The notes beneath the pieces are model-generated. The model worked only from the letters and a program-made list of their open reading frames with translations. It ran no database searches and was not told the origin of the DNA. 64,000 bases of DNA, taken from Antedon mediterranea (taxonomy: Eukaryota; Echinodermata; Crinoidea; Comatulida; Antedonidae). Positions 1-11,895 of this stretch are shown here, in pieces. Each line of letters begins with the position of its first letter. Position 1 is the first letter of the stretch. The stretch is from positions 496,001 through 560,000 of the forward strand of contig NC_092679.1 in the NCBI RefSeq assembly GCF_964355755.1, read 5' to 3'. The translations under genes were made by a program, and so were the position numbers.

Positions 1-61
1 TCAAAAAATGTAACTAGCTTCAATTGGTTTTGTGTACAATTTAAAAAAATGGATTACATAC

Positions 62-3000
62 TTTGGCATGATAACAGCCTCGCCTTCAGCTGAGATCATT
101 GTGGCTACAGTAGGTGGTAACTTAGGCTCATAGACAATCTCCAATGATTTGATGTTTCCAAAACATTTTACAAGATGTGGCTGTAAATAACAAAAAGCAA
201 TTTTAATACATCATTGACTTTACTCATTAATTTCTATCTTTAATGTTGTGTTATGTTAAATAAGAGTGTTCCCAGTAAATATCACTGACCTGAACAGCAT
301 TAGGATTCTTACTCTGAGCCAGAAATAACAAAAAGCAGTTTTAATACATCATTGACTTTACTCATTAATTTCTATCTTTAATGTTGTGTTATGTTAAATA
401 AGAGTGTTCCCAGTAAATATCACTGACCTGAACAGCATCAGGATTCTTACTCTGAGCCAGAATATCAAGCAGTTCATCGTTGCTCAGAAAATAGAATCGT
501 GGAAAAACTAAACGTTTTGTTTCAAGGTAATCCTAAAAAAGAAATACAATAGTGATATAAATTAGAATACTATTCATATACAAGCAATTATTGAAGTTTA
601 GTAAATAAATAAGATGAAATTTTAAAAAATAAATAAAACAATAATTACCTCTAAGCATTTTTGTATTTTTTCTAGATTAGAATTGTTTGTTTGTAATATT
701 TCAAGAACACCAGGCGCAGTAGCTGCTCTGAGGGCGTTGGGTCGATCTTCTGTACGACGCATAACCTCTTTCCAACTCTTGTCAACTTGAATAAACAGTT
801 TAGCTTCACTGGGCAGTTGTCTGTAATAACAAGATATTTAAATAGACCATCTTTCAACTTATTCTATTAATTCCATTCATAAACATTATAATAATAATAA
901 TAAACAAATCTTTATTTTTGCAACGGAGATGTTTTTCCACGAGGCCGTATAACATTGTAACACAAAGTATTGTAATAAAAATTAAAATCAATTAAAATAA
1001 AAAATGTAAAGTTAGTAAATTAGACAAACAACACAAGGATATATTTTTGCTAGAAAATTACATTACACATTGTAATATTTTAAGGGTATTTTTTTTATTC
1101 CACCGCTGAGCGCGACTCATATACATTATTTGTATAACAATGTCATGCTATTAAAGCTTACAGTACCTTTGAATATCAGGAGTGCTAAAGATCTGTTCAA
1201 GATAAAGCCAATTCCTTTGGCATGTCATCCATTCATCTAAAGTTCTTGAAAATACATTCAACTTCCTGTCCCACTCTTCTACTAAAGCCTACATACAAAA
1301 GTACATTACTAATAACATGAACAGCATGTGTTTAAAACTGACTTAGTATTAAAATAAATAAAACACAACCATTCAATAGCACTTCATAAACTACAACAGT
1401 ATATTTTTAAAATATCTGACAATTTTGATATTATAGTAAATTTAAGTAACAAAATAAAAAGTTGAAGGAATTAAAAAAAGTTTGATGTTACCTTTATTGG
1501 TGTTACATATCTTGAACCTCTGATGGTTGCTACAGTCACTTGACTCTCTTCAAGCTGTATTGTGATGTCATCAGCTCCAGAGATGATAACAACATCCCTA
1601 CTTCCATGTGGAACAAGACGAAAGTCTGTTCCTTGCCAAAGATCTATCACCTGAGAAGATTATAGAAAAGTAATGAAGTACGTGTTTAACTTAACAATCA
1701 TTTTTATTTAATTTTATATGCATTCAACAGCGAGTAACTCACCAATTACAGGATGTATCGTGCTTATAAACTAAGTCTCATTTGATGCTTAGGGAGTGGA
1801 GTACAATCCTGGCACTACTGTAGGTCAGGATTGAACCCTTGACCCTGGGATTGGAAGGCAAGCATGTTAACCACCGAGCTACAACTTCACTACAAAGTTG
1901 TTTCAAACAGCCATAGGAGTGAGAAATTAGCTAGTTATATTACCTTATTAAGCATCACCTCCAAGGTGGCTTCATTGCTGGCTTGTGTGGAAATATCATT
2001 GATACGATCCTTATGTTCAAACACCTGTAAAAAGCAAGCAAAAATAATGTGACAATGATTTCTTGTGTTACTACTGTAAATCAGTTTGACTTCCAAATCT
2101 TTGTCTAAGACCAAATATGTAAGAATTAATATAAATAAAACAAAAAGAGAGAGAGGGTGCAAAGCCTTGCATACACTATCAAACTTTATGTGACAAAAAA
2201 TGTGATGTGCCCAGATGATGTCATATCACTACCATATTTGGGTATATCACTACCATATTTGGGCACATCACACTTTTGTTGTCAAACTAGTTTGATATTG
2301 TAGACAGAGCTTTATTAGTACTTACTTGCAATTCCAGTAGTTTTCCAAGCGAAAAGTTCTTTTCAATGAGAATATTCCTGCCGATGAGGTCCTGGATCTC
2401 TTTCCAATGTCTGGATCTAAGAGCTGGATTCCTCAGGGAAGAGATCACCGGCATTCCTTTCTTAAAGCTCACTACATTTTCTTTAAGAAGTGGAAGCACT
2501 TCATTGGCAGGAAGTCCTGAAAGAAAGTTTTTTTTTTTTATTTATTTATTCAATTTCTGCAATATACAATACAAAGAAAAAGACAAAACAAAATATAAAA
2601 GGCAAGGAAAGACCAAATAGGTTCTAAACACCTATGCTAGTTGGTCAACCCAGAACAATGCACAGAAAAAATAATTACAGTTGTATTGGTAATGAAAATC
2701 TTAATGAGTGTTAAGAGGATTGGTGACCTATGACCTGACTATTGCGCTTTATTCTTACTAAAAAAACTACTATATGTATTTACCATTTCGGAGTGTGATG
2801 CAAGAATTCGATGAAATTCATCTGTTGTCCATTCTTTACGCTTCATTGATTTTTCAACATCTATATGCCGTGACCTTTCAACCATCTCACAATAATCTTG
2901 AAAATCCTGAAATTTAAAAAAACAATGAACAGCTTTTTGTTGTTTTTAGAGCATCTAAAACTCTGTCTACACTATCAAACTTTATATGACAACAAAATGT

Positions 3001-6000
3001 GATGTGCCCATATATGGACATGATGATGTCGTATTACTACTATATTTGGGTATATCACTACCATATTTGGGCACATCACACGTTTTTTGTAACCTTTAAC
3101 TTCCTTTCCTGAAAACCAACCTCAGCATAATCGGTCACAACATCCAGATTTTCAGACACAATTTGAAGTGTGTTAGCTACCATCCTTTGATAATCTGGAT
3201 CCTCTCCAAATAGCAGCTCTAAGTCAGGCCAAGGACGGCTTAGTTCCCTCTGAGCGTCCTCTTCTTCTTTATCTATGGACAGCTTGAGGTCATAACAGGG
3301 TGGGAGCCAGAATACAGCTAGATGAGGTTCACGTTGTAAAGCTTGAACTTGGCCTGAATGAAAAAAAAATACTAGGCCTATTAACTATATGAGAATGAAT
3401 TGATTTACAACCAAAAAGTTTCAGACTCGTAGTTAATAAGCAGCTTCTGATTTACGATGACCTGCGACCTATGTATTCATCTTCGTTATTGGTCGTCACT
3501 TGGACCTACGATCAACAAAACTGAGGAATCTAGTAAGGAAGCATGTCAGCTCTCTACTTCTTTCTTCTAATTCTTTCTACAAGCAGCATACTTAAGCGCA
3601 TCTTAACTCTAATTCTTACTGAAAATGTTTGAACCGTTTACAGGGGTAATTTCTTAGTAACAGTCACTTACCAACAGCATGTTCAAAACCGGCAATGATC
3701 CCCTGAATTTTAGAAATGAACTCCGAATGTGAGGGCAGCAAACTAATATGAACCTTTGACCTGTCAGCAATTTCAACCTCCTTATGACTACTGTAAAAAT
3801 AACGCAAAAATAATTCAACTTTAGCGTTTATCCAGCTGCCATTTGGGCTTGTCAGAGCATACCATATGAAAGTGATGTGACACTTTGTAATTATATTTGT
3901 TAGTTTTTCATTTATCTGTTTTTGTATATCCAAGAGCAAACATAATTTCTTTGTATATATTATAAGCAAATGACAATAAATGGAAGTAATTTTCCACTGA
4001 TGAATAAATGAATTAATGAATCTACAATTGTGCAAAAGCAATTTTTTTAATCATGTTGTTTACCTTTCTGGATAAGCTAATATATCTTCCTCTTCTTCAT
4101 TCAGTGAATTTGTTCCATCACTCTCGTAATCTTGTTCTTCTTCATCTCCACTTTCTTCTTCTTCTTCTTTGTATACAAATAAACAGATATCCAATTAAAG
4201 TCAAGATTAAGAACTGTACTAACTAACCTTTACCAGGTAATGTATCATAGAATATCTATTTATATTCAATAAAAGAAAAATTGTATACAAAACAGTATTA
4301 TAACTTAAACACTCACTACACTATCAAACTTTATGTGACACAAAATGTGATGTGCCCATTATATGTACATGATGATGTCATATCACTACCATATTTGAGC
4401 ATACCACTACCATATTTGGGCACACTTTTTTTGTCAATCTAGTTTGACAGTGTAGACTGAGCTTAAGAGCAACTAACCCATATCACTGCCAGATGCATGG
4501 TCTTGCTCTACAAATGTTACACTCTTTTTTAGAGGAGATTTAAGTGATCTTTCTTCAGATATACTTGAATAGGAACCTCCATGTCTGGACGAAAGAACAA
4601 CATACACATAATAAAGGTAAAGGTATTTGTATATTTGTTCTCAAGCTAAGTGCAAACTGAAGAAAATTATGCCTTTCACAGACCCACTGCAGGCAGCAGT
4701 GCAACACCTACCAGATCAGCACACCAAGAGACAATCCCCCACTCTTTGAGAATAGTGTACAAAGTTCTTTAATGTGCACTATGTACATAGGACTGGCTTT
4801 AAATAATATAATAGTCATTTTCTAGTATTTATGTTAAAATTTGAGTTTTGTATAATATATCAATGTCACAGTTGGTATTGGTCTAATCTTTAAAGGTTGA
4901 AGATCATAAAATTAAAAAAGTGTATAAATTGTATTGAACTTACGACCCTGTAGGTGTGCATGTCACAGGCACATTTAGCATTAGCTGTAACTGAAATACA
5001 GGTTCTGGCGGCATCTCAACAAACTCCTGCTCTTTTATCTCTTCTAGAATCTAAAAATAATAATCAAACATAGGTAGACTGAAAAGTAATTAGTGAGTAA
5101 CTTCAATCAAGTAACTTTGAATTGTAATTTGTAGTTTTTGTTTTTTATTTATTTGTTTTTATATATCTCAGAGCAAACATAATTTCTATGTATATTTATA
5201 TGCAGATGACAATAATGGAAATAATTTTCCACTGATGAATGAATGAACTGTACCTTATCTATTGCATTCTGTGCTTTTTTGGTCTCATCAGTTTGAAGTT
5301 TTACTTTTTTTGCTCGATTTCGTTTTGCTGTGGGCAAAAAAAAAATTAGTTTAATATCATCACTTCTTAATCTAAATTATAAGTGACAGAGTTTGTACGT
5401 CTGTTTGTTTGTTCGTTATACAAATTTATTTTTGTTACTGCACGTAACCTTACATATGGGGTATCAAAATGACCGCAATTGTACCGGGAAAGTTCTAAAC
5501 TACATTTCAACATCGTCCGCCATCTAGGATCCAAGTTAGGGGCCAAAATGTGGTCAAAATGGCCCACTTTCGATGTTTGTTCGTTATACAAATTCCTGTT
5601 TCTGCATGTAACCATATATATGGGGTATCAAAATGATCGCAATTGTACCGGGAAGGTTTTAAACTACATTTCAAAAAGTCAGAGGATTTGGTGAAAGAGG
5701 GAGTTGGGAGATTGGGTGTGGTAGTTGGGGTTCTGAAGATAGTAGGGATGAAAACTGCCACTGAGGGATTATGGGTTTGGAGTGATGGCTAACATAATTT
5801 TTATTGAAACATTCTTAAACACATCACCCAGTATATGGGGTGTGTTTGAAGGGGGGGGGGGGGGAGGAGTGAAAATACTGGCGTAATGAAGTAGACTATA
5901 TGATTGGAATTGTAATAGGAAAAGTTACTACATTTGAACTGTCCAGGGGAGGAGTTAAGTTTTGTTGATTGTGGCTTGGATGGTGAGAGGAGAAGGAAGG

Positions 6001-9000
6001 CTGGGGGTCCGCAGTATCAAAATTAGATATTTAAATTATCAGCTAAAATAACACCTACTTATTTACACAGTTTACAACGTACTTAAACCAGGCCTATCGT
6101 AGCTATGTATACTCTCTCAATTTGAAGCTGAATTGAATTTGTCCTGTGAAGAATTTTTTTTTTTTAAAAGAGTGTGGGGTATTATTGAAGAGGGGTGGGG
6201 GTTGGTGAGTATAGGGAGATACTGGCATCGGTTGTTATTTACTGAGAAGGCTTTAAACTAACTTTAAAACCCGCCCTGGGGCGGGTATAATTGCTAGTAA
6301 TAAATATAATATCAATATTATAAGATTCTTCGAATTGAAAGCAAAGCATCTACCTAATCCTTCAGGATTACTCTCATCTTCTTCAATGCCGATTCCTGTG
6401 TCTAATGACGTCTGGAAAAAATCTTTTAAGGTCTTTACTGCGTTCTTAACGAGTCTCCTTAATAAGTTAAGAATGAGGTAGTCAGCAGCCCGTAGAAACT
6501 TAGACAAACGGGCTAACACATTACGCCATTGAGCAATCTGTGTGTAGGTCGGACCATTGTCTACCAAAAAAACATAATGTTACTCAAATTTAAACAATGA
6601 CTTGCAATTTGTACAAACAAATTAATATACAAATACTGAAAAATAAAGCTCTGTCTACACTAACAAACTTTATGTGACAAAAAAATGTGCCCATATGGAC
6701 ATGATGATGTCATATCATTACCATATTTGGGCATATCACTACCATATATGGGCACATCACATTATATTGTCACATATACACGACAGTGTAGACAGAGCTT
6801 AAGAAAGGTTGTAGACAAAATATTACGGACCTTTTTCTTTTTTCTTCTTCAGTAGATCAGCACTTGACACTCTTTTCATTAATGGTCCTGAGTGAGGCTG
6901 GAAGTTGTACTTAACACCTTCCATTTCAGCTACTTTCTGTCATGAGAAAATTCACATTGTTCTATACTACGTGTCTCATCAATAGGGCGAGTGTTAAGGA
7001 GGTTCTACTGTTATATCTACTACAGTACAGTAATTGATCAAAAATTTATATTCAAACTTACCACACAGCATTCCCAGCAAACTTTCACAATCTTTGACCT
7101 CATCTTTAGCAGACCATTTAAGGCCTCATCACATTGTTCAGCTTGCTTAACACAGAATTGATCCAAGTTCATAGTCGTTCGCTGATCAACGTTAAGTAGC
7201 GATATGGCTTTATCCGACATATTAATGGCTAGTTGACTACTTGAAGCTGCTGTCTCACACTGGGACTGGATGTGTAGTAAGCATCGCTGTAACAGCTCAT
7301 TTGCAGTGAATAGCTCCCTTATCATTGTATCTCTGTCAAGATTTATAAATCTAAAAGAAAGCATTAGTTCAACTGAGCTATCAAGTATTATTGAATTATT
7401 GAAATACTGGAATGTGTTTCTTCAATTCAACAATTTCTAAAGAGAAACTTACTTGCGATTTGTCATTTTCAAGCCACGAACATTTTTCTTCCAAACTGTA
7501 AATGCTTTCCACATCCTGCAAAAACATTTTTGTAAACATTTAATGCTTCCTTCTCATCATCTCACATAATAATATTACATACACTTTTTGCAACTTAAAA
7601 ACAGTAGGAACTGATAAAGAAAACCATATAACTATATAGCACATACAAAGCCTCAATGTGCTTAAAAGAAATAAGGCAAGTTTTCAGAGTAAAGTAAGCG
7701 ACAGTCTTACTACAGTATTCTAAATGAAGTTCTAAATGTATTTACCTAAATTTAACAAACACAGGGAGGTTGTACACTGCTTTGAACAGCCTTCTTTCAT
7801 TCAACCATTGCAAGATTGGTGTTAGCTCTAAGTATTCCTTGCCATCGACATCCTCAATATGCTACACATTTTTTTTTTTAATAATTGGGTAAGAAATGAA
7901 GTCAGTAATTAGGTCATGAGTAAACTGGTTTTAACCAGTTATTTAAAAATAACTAGCTGGACACATGAAAATAATGATGAAAACATGAGAATTAAAAATT
8001 TGATTACTAGGACCCGTTCAGACAAACACCATGTCTGAGCAGGTTTGTTAATTAGCTGCTGTACCCACCAAAAAAAAGCTCTGTCTACACTATCAAACTT
8101 GTAGTAAATTTACATCATCGTCATATCCATATATGGGCACATCACATTTTGTTGTCACATAAAGTTTGAGTTTGAGCTTAATAGGTTTCAACAGATGTCT
8201 TGCAACTACAAATGAAGTATACAGAATTACTAACCATGCCAACTGACGTAGCACTTGCTGTAAAATACAATTTGGAGGATCGGCCCTCTTCAGTTGACAC
8301 AAAATCTAAGTCATAAGGTGTGTACCGCCCTCTAGGATTGTTACGCTCTGTTGGAAGACCATAAACAAATTCTCCGGTATCTTCTAGAATATTGGATGGT
8401 TTAATTTCTGGTTCCTGCAAACAAAAGTAAAAATGTCATGTTGTAGAGCTGGAGTCGAACACCTATTCACCAATAAATAGCCTACTGAGATGTTTAAAGA
8501 TGTATTGTCCCTTTGTCAAATTAAAAAAAAAAAAAAAAAAAAAAAGATTTTAAAAAAAAGTGGGTCATTTTGAAGTATCATAATAGTTATTAATTTTCAC
8601 CAAAAATGAGTTGGAAAAAAAATCATATAACTGAAATACAGACGTTTTTTGGTTCAAAAAATAACTTTGACTTCCAGTCAAAGTTTTATATCAAAACATT
8701 TCTCATAATGCAACGCGCTTATTTGGCTACTCTGTAGGCATAATTATAAAACGTCCTTGCGATCTGTGTGAGAACACCTTCTCATCCGTGACGAGTTGTA
8801 AACAATCCTAATTAGCATCATGCATAATGTATACTCATGGTTTGAAATCTTTGTTTACTTTCGCTTGGGACGATTATCCAGACGAAATGTAATCAAATTA
8901 ATTTAGCTGTTAATTACGTAAAATTGTTGTTTTGGCTCGAATTTTCGACTTAAGGTGAAAAACTTTAATATTACTTTGATATGGCCAATTTAAATTTAGA

Positions 9001-10466
9001 ATATTTTGACCTTCATTTTTTTGTGTATTAAGGGACAATACATCTTTAACTATAAAGAAATACTATACATACATTTTGAGTTTCATTTTCCACTTTTGGT
9101 TCCAAAGCAGCGACCTTGTCTTTAACCCCCACACCATGACGTGGTAACTTCATGGTCAATCCAATCTTCCCCACACCATGACGTGGTAACTTCATGGTCA
9201 ATCCAATCTTCTTTCGCATCTTCACAATGTGGAATACAACATCTTTTGGCCCAACATCTAATAAATTATATTATTGGAATAGTTAATAGATTAGAAGCTG
9301 GTTTATTTAAAAGCAAGTGTATACAACAAAAACTAGTTACAACGAGCCATTTTTAAGGCCATTATTGTTCTTCACTTTAAACATTTTCAATTAACAGATT
9401 ATAATTTAATGGAACCTAAAGCTCTGTCTAAACTATCAAACTTTATGTGACGAAAAAAATGTGATGTGCCCATATATGGACATGATGATGTCATATCACT
9501 ACAAAATTTGGGCACACCACTCTTTTTTTGTAAAACTAGTTTGATAGTGTGAACAGAGCTTTACACATACCAAGATGGTCCAACACCACTAGTCTTGAAT
9601 TAAACTTTTCTTGTAAAACAGTTTCATGTGACGTGACTGATGCATCATCCTCCTCGTCATCAAGATTAATACTTTGACTGTCTTCAGCTGCGATGACACT
9701 CTCCGCCTTCTTATCAGGGGTTACGGGTGATACATCGGTTGGCCTTACATTCTGATTACCGTCAATACTCACCTCATCATTACTGCAAAATAACATAACC
9801 ATACAACAGCCAATAAGACTTTATTAGGGCATTAATATCAGGACAAACACAACTAATTGTTTTTAAATAAGAAGAATAAAAGTTAGTAAAAGTTGGTGGC
9901 AGAAAACAATTCTCAATACAGAGTACAATTTGTAACTTAAACCTAAACTGTTGTTACCTTTTCTCTATACCATCTCTTAATTCAATCTCCCTACTCTTCT
10001 TCTTTTCTCTCTGCTGTTTGAGACGATTTTGATCTTCTTTAAAAAAGGTTGTCCTAAATGCTGCCCTTCGGTTTGGTCTTCCAGTCGGAGGGCTAGGTAT
10101 AACATTCGAAACCTTTAACACAAAAAGCAAAAACTTTTTATTTTTTGTGCAAAAAAATTTGTTGAGAAGTTCCCTTATTTTGAGTTTAATTTTACCAGTT
10201 TATTGACAGTGTACGTAATCTGCAGAATATTTTACCTGTGGTTTTCCGCCCAGCTTCAGGCTCCGGAAGACTTGTGCATCTTCTGGTCGATCATACAATC
10301 TACTTTTGAGGTCAAGTGGCTTTCTAACAGGTTGGTTTTGCTCAATTGGATGTGCAAATTTAACTGGATTTATTCCATTGTTCGATTTGGTCCTGTTTTT
10401 TGTATTTAGGTAGCCTACACTACCAGTGTCTTGATCTGCCATTTCAATACATCTCTTATAATTCAT
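62..10466 (-). CDS. axonemal dynein heavy chain, DNAH6/DNAH14-type, N-terminal part
   Basis: Motor subunit of axonemal inner-arm dynein. The window holds about 1194 residues, the tail and start of the linker; AAA motor exons lie beyond the left edge. Exons read (descending): 10466-10236, 10112-9958, 9782-9571, 9257-9073, 8414-8235, 7861-7746, 7515-7453, 7350-7062, 6936-6831, 6560-6354, 5327-5254, 5050-4944, 4584-4478, 4166-4064, 3790-3672, 3353-3121, 2906-2759, 2516-2326, 2024-1944, 1650-1492, 1288-1167, 820-649, 532-428, 180-62. All joins keep phase. Diagnostic linker blocks are [39 protein letters not shown] and [16 protein letters not shown]. An acidic insert ([12 protein letters not shown]) is encoded at 4166-4064. 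The start may instead be the ATG at 10442, which has the better context (GAAATGG). The linker resembles DNAH6, but the tail differs, so DNAH14 is equally possible. Confidence 0.88.
185..460. repeat. 138-bp tandem duplication across an exon-intron junction
   Basis: Copies 185-322 and 323-460 are nearly identical. The unit contains the 3' end of the dynein exon at 532-428, its donor (CAG/GTCAGTG on the minus strand) and most of the following intron. The lower copy therefore carries a second exon fragment and a second donor. One exon difference (GCATCA versus GCATTA) would change Asp to Asn. Confidence 0.9.
1733..1890 (-). mobile_element. tRNA-derived SINE, copy 1
   Basis: Read on the minus strand, this has a polymerase III box A-like stretch (TAGCTCGGTGG) near 1880 and a good box B (GGTTCAATCCT) at 1827-1837, about 44 bases apart as in tRNA genes. 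The same sequence with the same 3' body (GAGACTTAGTTTATAA) occurs at 43418-43545. It lies in a dynein intron. Confidence 0.7.
2161..2313. mobile_element. MITE family A, copy 1
   Basis: Short non-coding inverted-repeat element with ends related to GCTCTGTCTACACTATCAAA and its complement, and internal halves around GTGATGTGCCCA/TGGGCACATCAC. The right end (TAGACAGAGCTTT) stops about 12 bases from the donor of the dynein exon 2516-2326. Confidence 0.8.
2957..3091. mobile_element. MITE family A, copy 2, right end missing
   Basis: Starts ACTCTGTCTACACTATCAAA and carries the internal TGATGTGCCCATATATGG block. It ends without the right terminal repeat, about 30 bases from the donor of exon 3353-3121. 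Confidence 0.7.
4311..4465. mobile_element. MITE family A, copy 3
   Basis: Left end degraded (CACTACACTATCAAAC); right end GTTTGACAGTGTAGACTGAGCTT. The internal cAMP-like TGATGATGTCATATCA stretch is typical of the family. It lies in a dynein intron. Confidence 0.75.
5376..5680. repeat. diverged tandem repeat, about 168-bp period
   Basis: Two copies of a block running from TGTTCGTTATACAAATT through GGGGTATCAAAATGA and AATTGTACCGGGAA. They are separated by unique sequence and lie in the dynein intron between exons 6354 and 5327. Open frames here are by-products. The rest of that intron (5680-6250) is GT/G-rich and includes a poly-G run near 5861; I see no gene in it. Confidence 0.7.
6645..6801. 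mobile_element. MITE family A, copy 4
   Basis: Full-length copy: AAAGCTCTGTCTACACTA at the left and TAGTGTAGACAGAGCTT-like sequence at the right, with the central palindromic TGGGCACATCAC half-sites. Intronic. Confidence 0.85.
8076..8180. mobile_element. MITE family A, copy 5, internally deleted
   Basis: Left end AAGCTCTGTCTACACTATCA. The middle is shortened and the right end is eroded to GTTTGAGCTTA. It lies in a dynein intron, about 55 bases from the donor at 8235. Confidence 0.75.
8493..9049. mobile_element. MITE family B (TTAA ends), copy 1
   Basis: Begins TTAAAGATGTATTGTCCC and ends with the complement GGGACAATACATCTTTAA. No coding potential is seen. The interior matches 17181-17692 closely (for example GATATGGCCAATTTAAATTT). 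TTAA at both ends would fit a piggyBac-type non-autonomous element; that class is inference. Confidence 0.8.
9127..9210 (-). repeat. 42-bp in-frame tandem duplication inside a dynein exon
   Basis: Two perfect 42-base units (9127-9168 and 9169-9210) lie in exon 9257-9073. On the coding strand they give [14 protein letters not shown] twice in a row. The unit is 14 codons long, so the frame is kept and the tail gains 14 residues. Confidence 0.9.
9418..9562. mobile_element. MITE family A, copy 6
   Basis: AAAGCTCTGTCTAAACTATC at the left and GATAGTGTGAACAGAGCTTT at the right. The right end is only about 9 bases from the donor of dynein exon 9782-9571. Confidence 0.85.
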
Positions 10467-10679
10467 TCATCTGAAATTTCAAGAAGCATGAAGACAATAT
10501 TTACATAGTCCAAGCATAGCCCTCCCCTGAACGGTGTCAATTTATTTCAAAATGGTAATATACAACATAAATCAATTTGCAATACAATGACTATCATAAT
10601 ATAGTTTTTAAACAAATGAAAAAAAAATGCCCTTCCTCCCCTGAACATTATTCAGAGTTTGACGCTAAAAAGTACATTT

Positions 10680-11050
10680 TTACAGTATATTTTTAATTTG
10701 ACATAAGCTAGGGCCTACACTAGCTAGGCCTAGAGTGAGTAGCCTAGCCTAGCTAGGCCTAATATAATAGGCCTACTATAGCTAGCAGTAGTAAAACCCC
10801 TCTATCTACTCTAGGCTAGGCCTACCTACATCCTACTAGGCTATATAAGGCCTAGGGTTAACCTAGGCCCTATAGGCTAGAGAGAGGCCTAGCCCAGAGG
10901 GGTAGGCTAGTAGAGGAGTACCTAGGCCTAGGCTAGGCTAGCCTATACTGACTACTAGGCTAGAATAGCTAGGCCTAGACTAGAGAGGGATTGATTCCCC
11001 TTTAATTTACTATGTAATATACTAGCCTAGCCTAGGCCCTAGATTTGAAT
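10680..11050. repeat. AGGCCTAG-rich tract upstream of the dynein gene
   Basis: Dense overlapping AGGCCTA, CTAGGC and GCTAGC words, largely self-complementary, with no open frame. A second patch lies at 11636-11860. The tract sits about 200-580 bases upstream of the dynein start codon, in the interval shared with DZANK1. Confidence 0.7.
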
Positions 11051-11895
11051 TGTTAATTTTTCGGATCTTTTAATCAAGTTAAAATATATATACTTTGTTA
11101 TAACATATATAAATATGTCATGTTACATTAATTAATTCAGATGTCTTTTTTATTTTAGCTTGTCAATCCTATAGCAACCAGTGTTTAATTGATGTTCTAT
11201 TTCTCCGAAAATAAGATACGCCGATGATGTATTTAAACATACATCTTCATAAAAAAAATGAATTAATAATTTAATAAAGTTCAAACAAATTTTTAAACAC
11301 ATCTAAAAATCTAAATTTATATTTTTAATTGTGAAATGTGATGTTTTGTGCGTTAAACCAATGGACACAGAATTGGCGTTCCATATAAAATTGCTAATTT
11401 CAATCATTTAATAAGAACGGTCGCCGTGTTGATAGAGAATCGTACATATAGCTCACTGCAAAATAGAGGGCGATGTTAAATTTGAACTGTGTACCTTTGA
11501 TTTTGAAAACAAAAACAAAGAGGTTGTGAACGTTAGAAGATCAGGTGAAAAACCTATCTTTTGAATTCTATTTATTTATCAAATCTAATCATTAGTTATT
11601 TATATATTTAAAAAAAATTATGATTACTATATTTAGGCTAGGCCTAGGCCTTTCTAGCTAGGCTAGGCCTAAAGTTTGGTTTAACCGGTATGGACATGAT
11701 ATGACATGTCATGGTAGTAGGCCTAGAGTAGTAGTAGTACAGTAGTAGGTAGGCATGCCATTACTAGTCTCTAGGCCTAGGCTAGTACTAGTAGGAGTAG
11801 GTAGGTAATAGAGGGGGAGGTAGAGCCTACATGCAATCAATGTGCCAATAGCCTAGACCTAGCTAGGCATTATTGCTACTTTGTACAGGTAGGTA
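11050..11895. promoter_or_regulatory. candidate shared 5' region of the dynein and DZANK1 genes
   Basis: Non-coding. Both neighbouring genes have a splice acceptor just before their start codons: dynein TTTCAG at 10476-10471, and DZANK1 CTTTCAG ending at 15305. Their 5' leader exons and promoters must therefore lie upstream, and this is the only non-transposon DNA between them. A possible DZANK1 leader donor (ATCAG/GTGAAA) lies near 11543. Inference from position only; no confirmed promoter element was seen. Confidence 0.35.

Noticed and set aside
2784-2906. Dynein exon ending at the GTAAAT donor at 2783
   Set aside because: That end leaves phase 0, while the next exon (2516) only reads open from phase 1. 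The GTAAGA donor just after 2759 restores the frame.
11171-11180. AGCAAC half of an RFX X-box in the shared promoter region
   Set aside because: Only one half-site matches; the partner half is absent, so it does not support ciliary regulation on its own.
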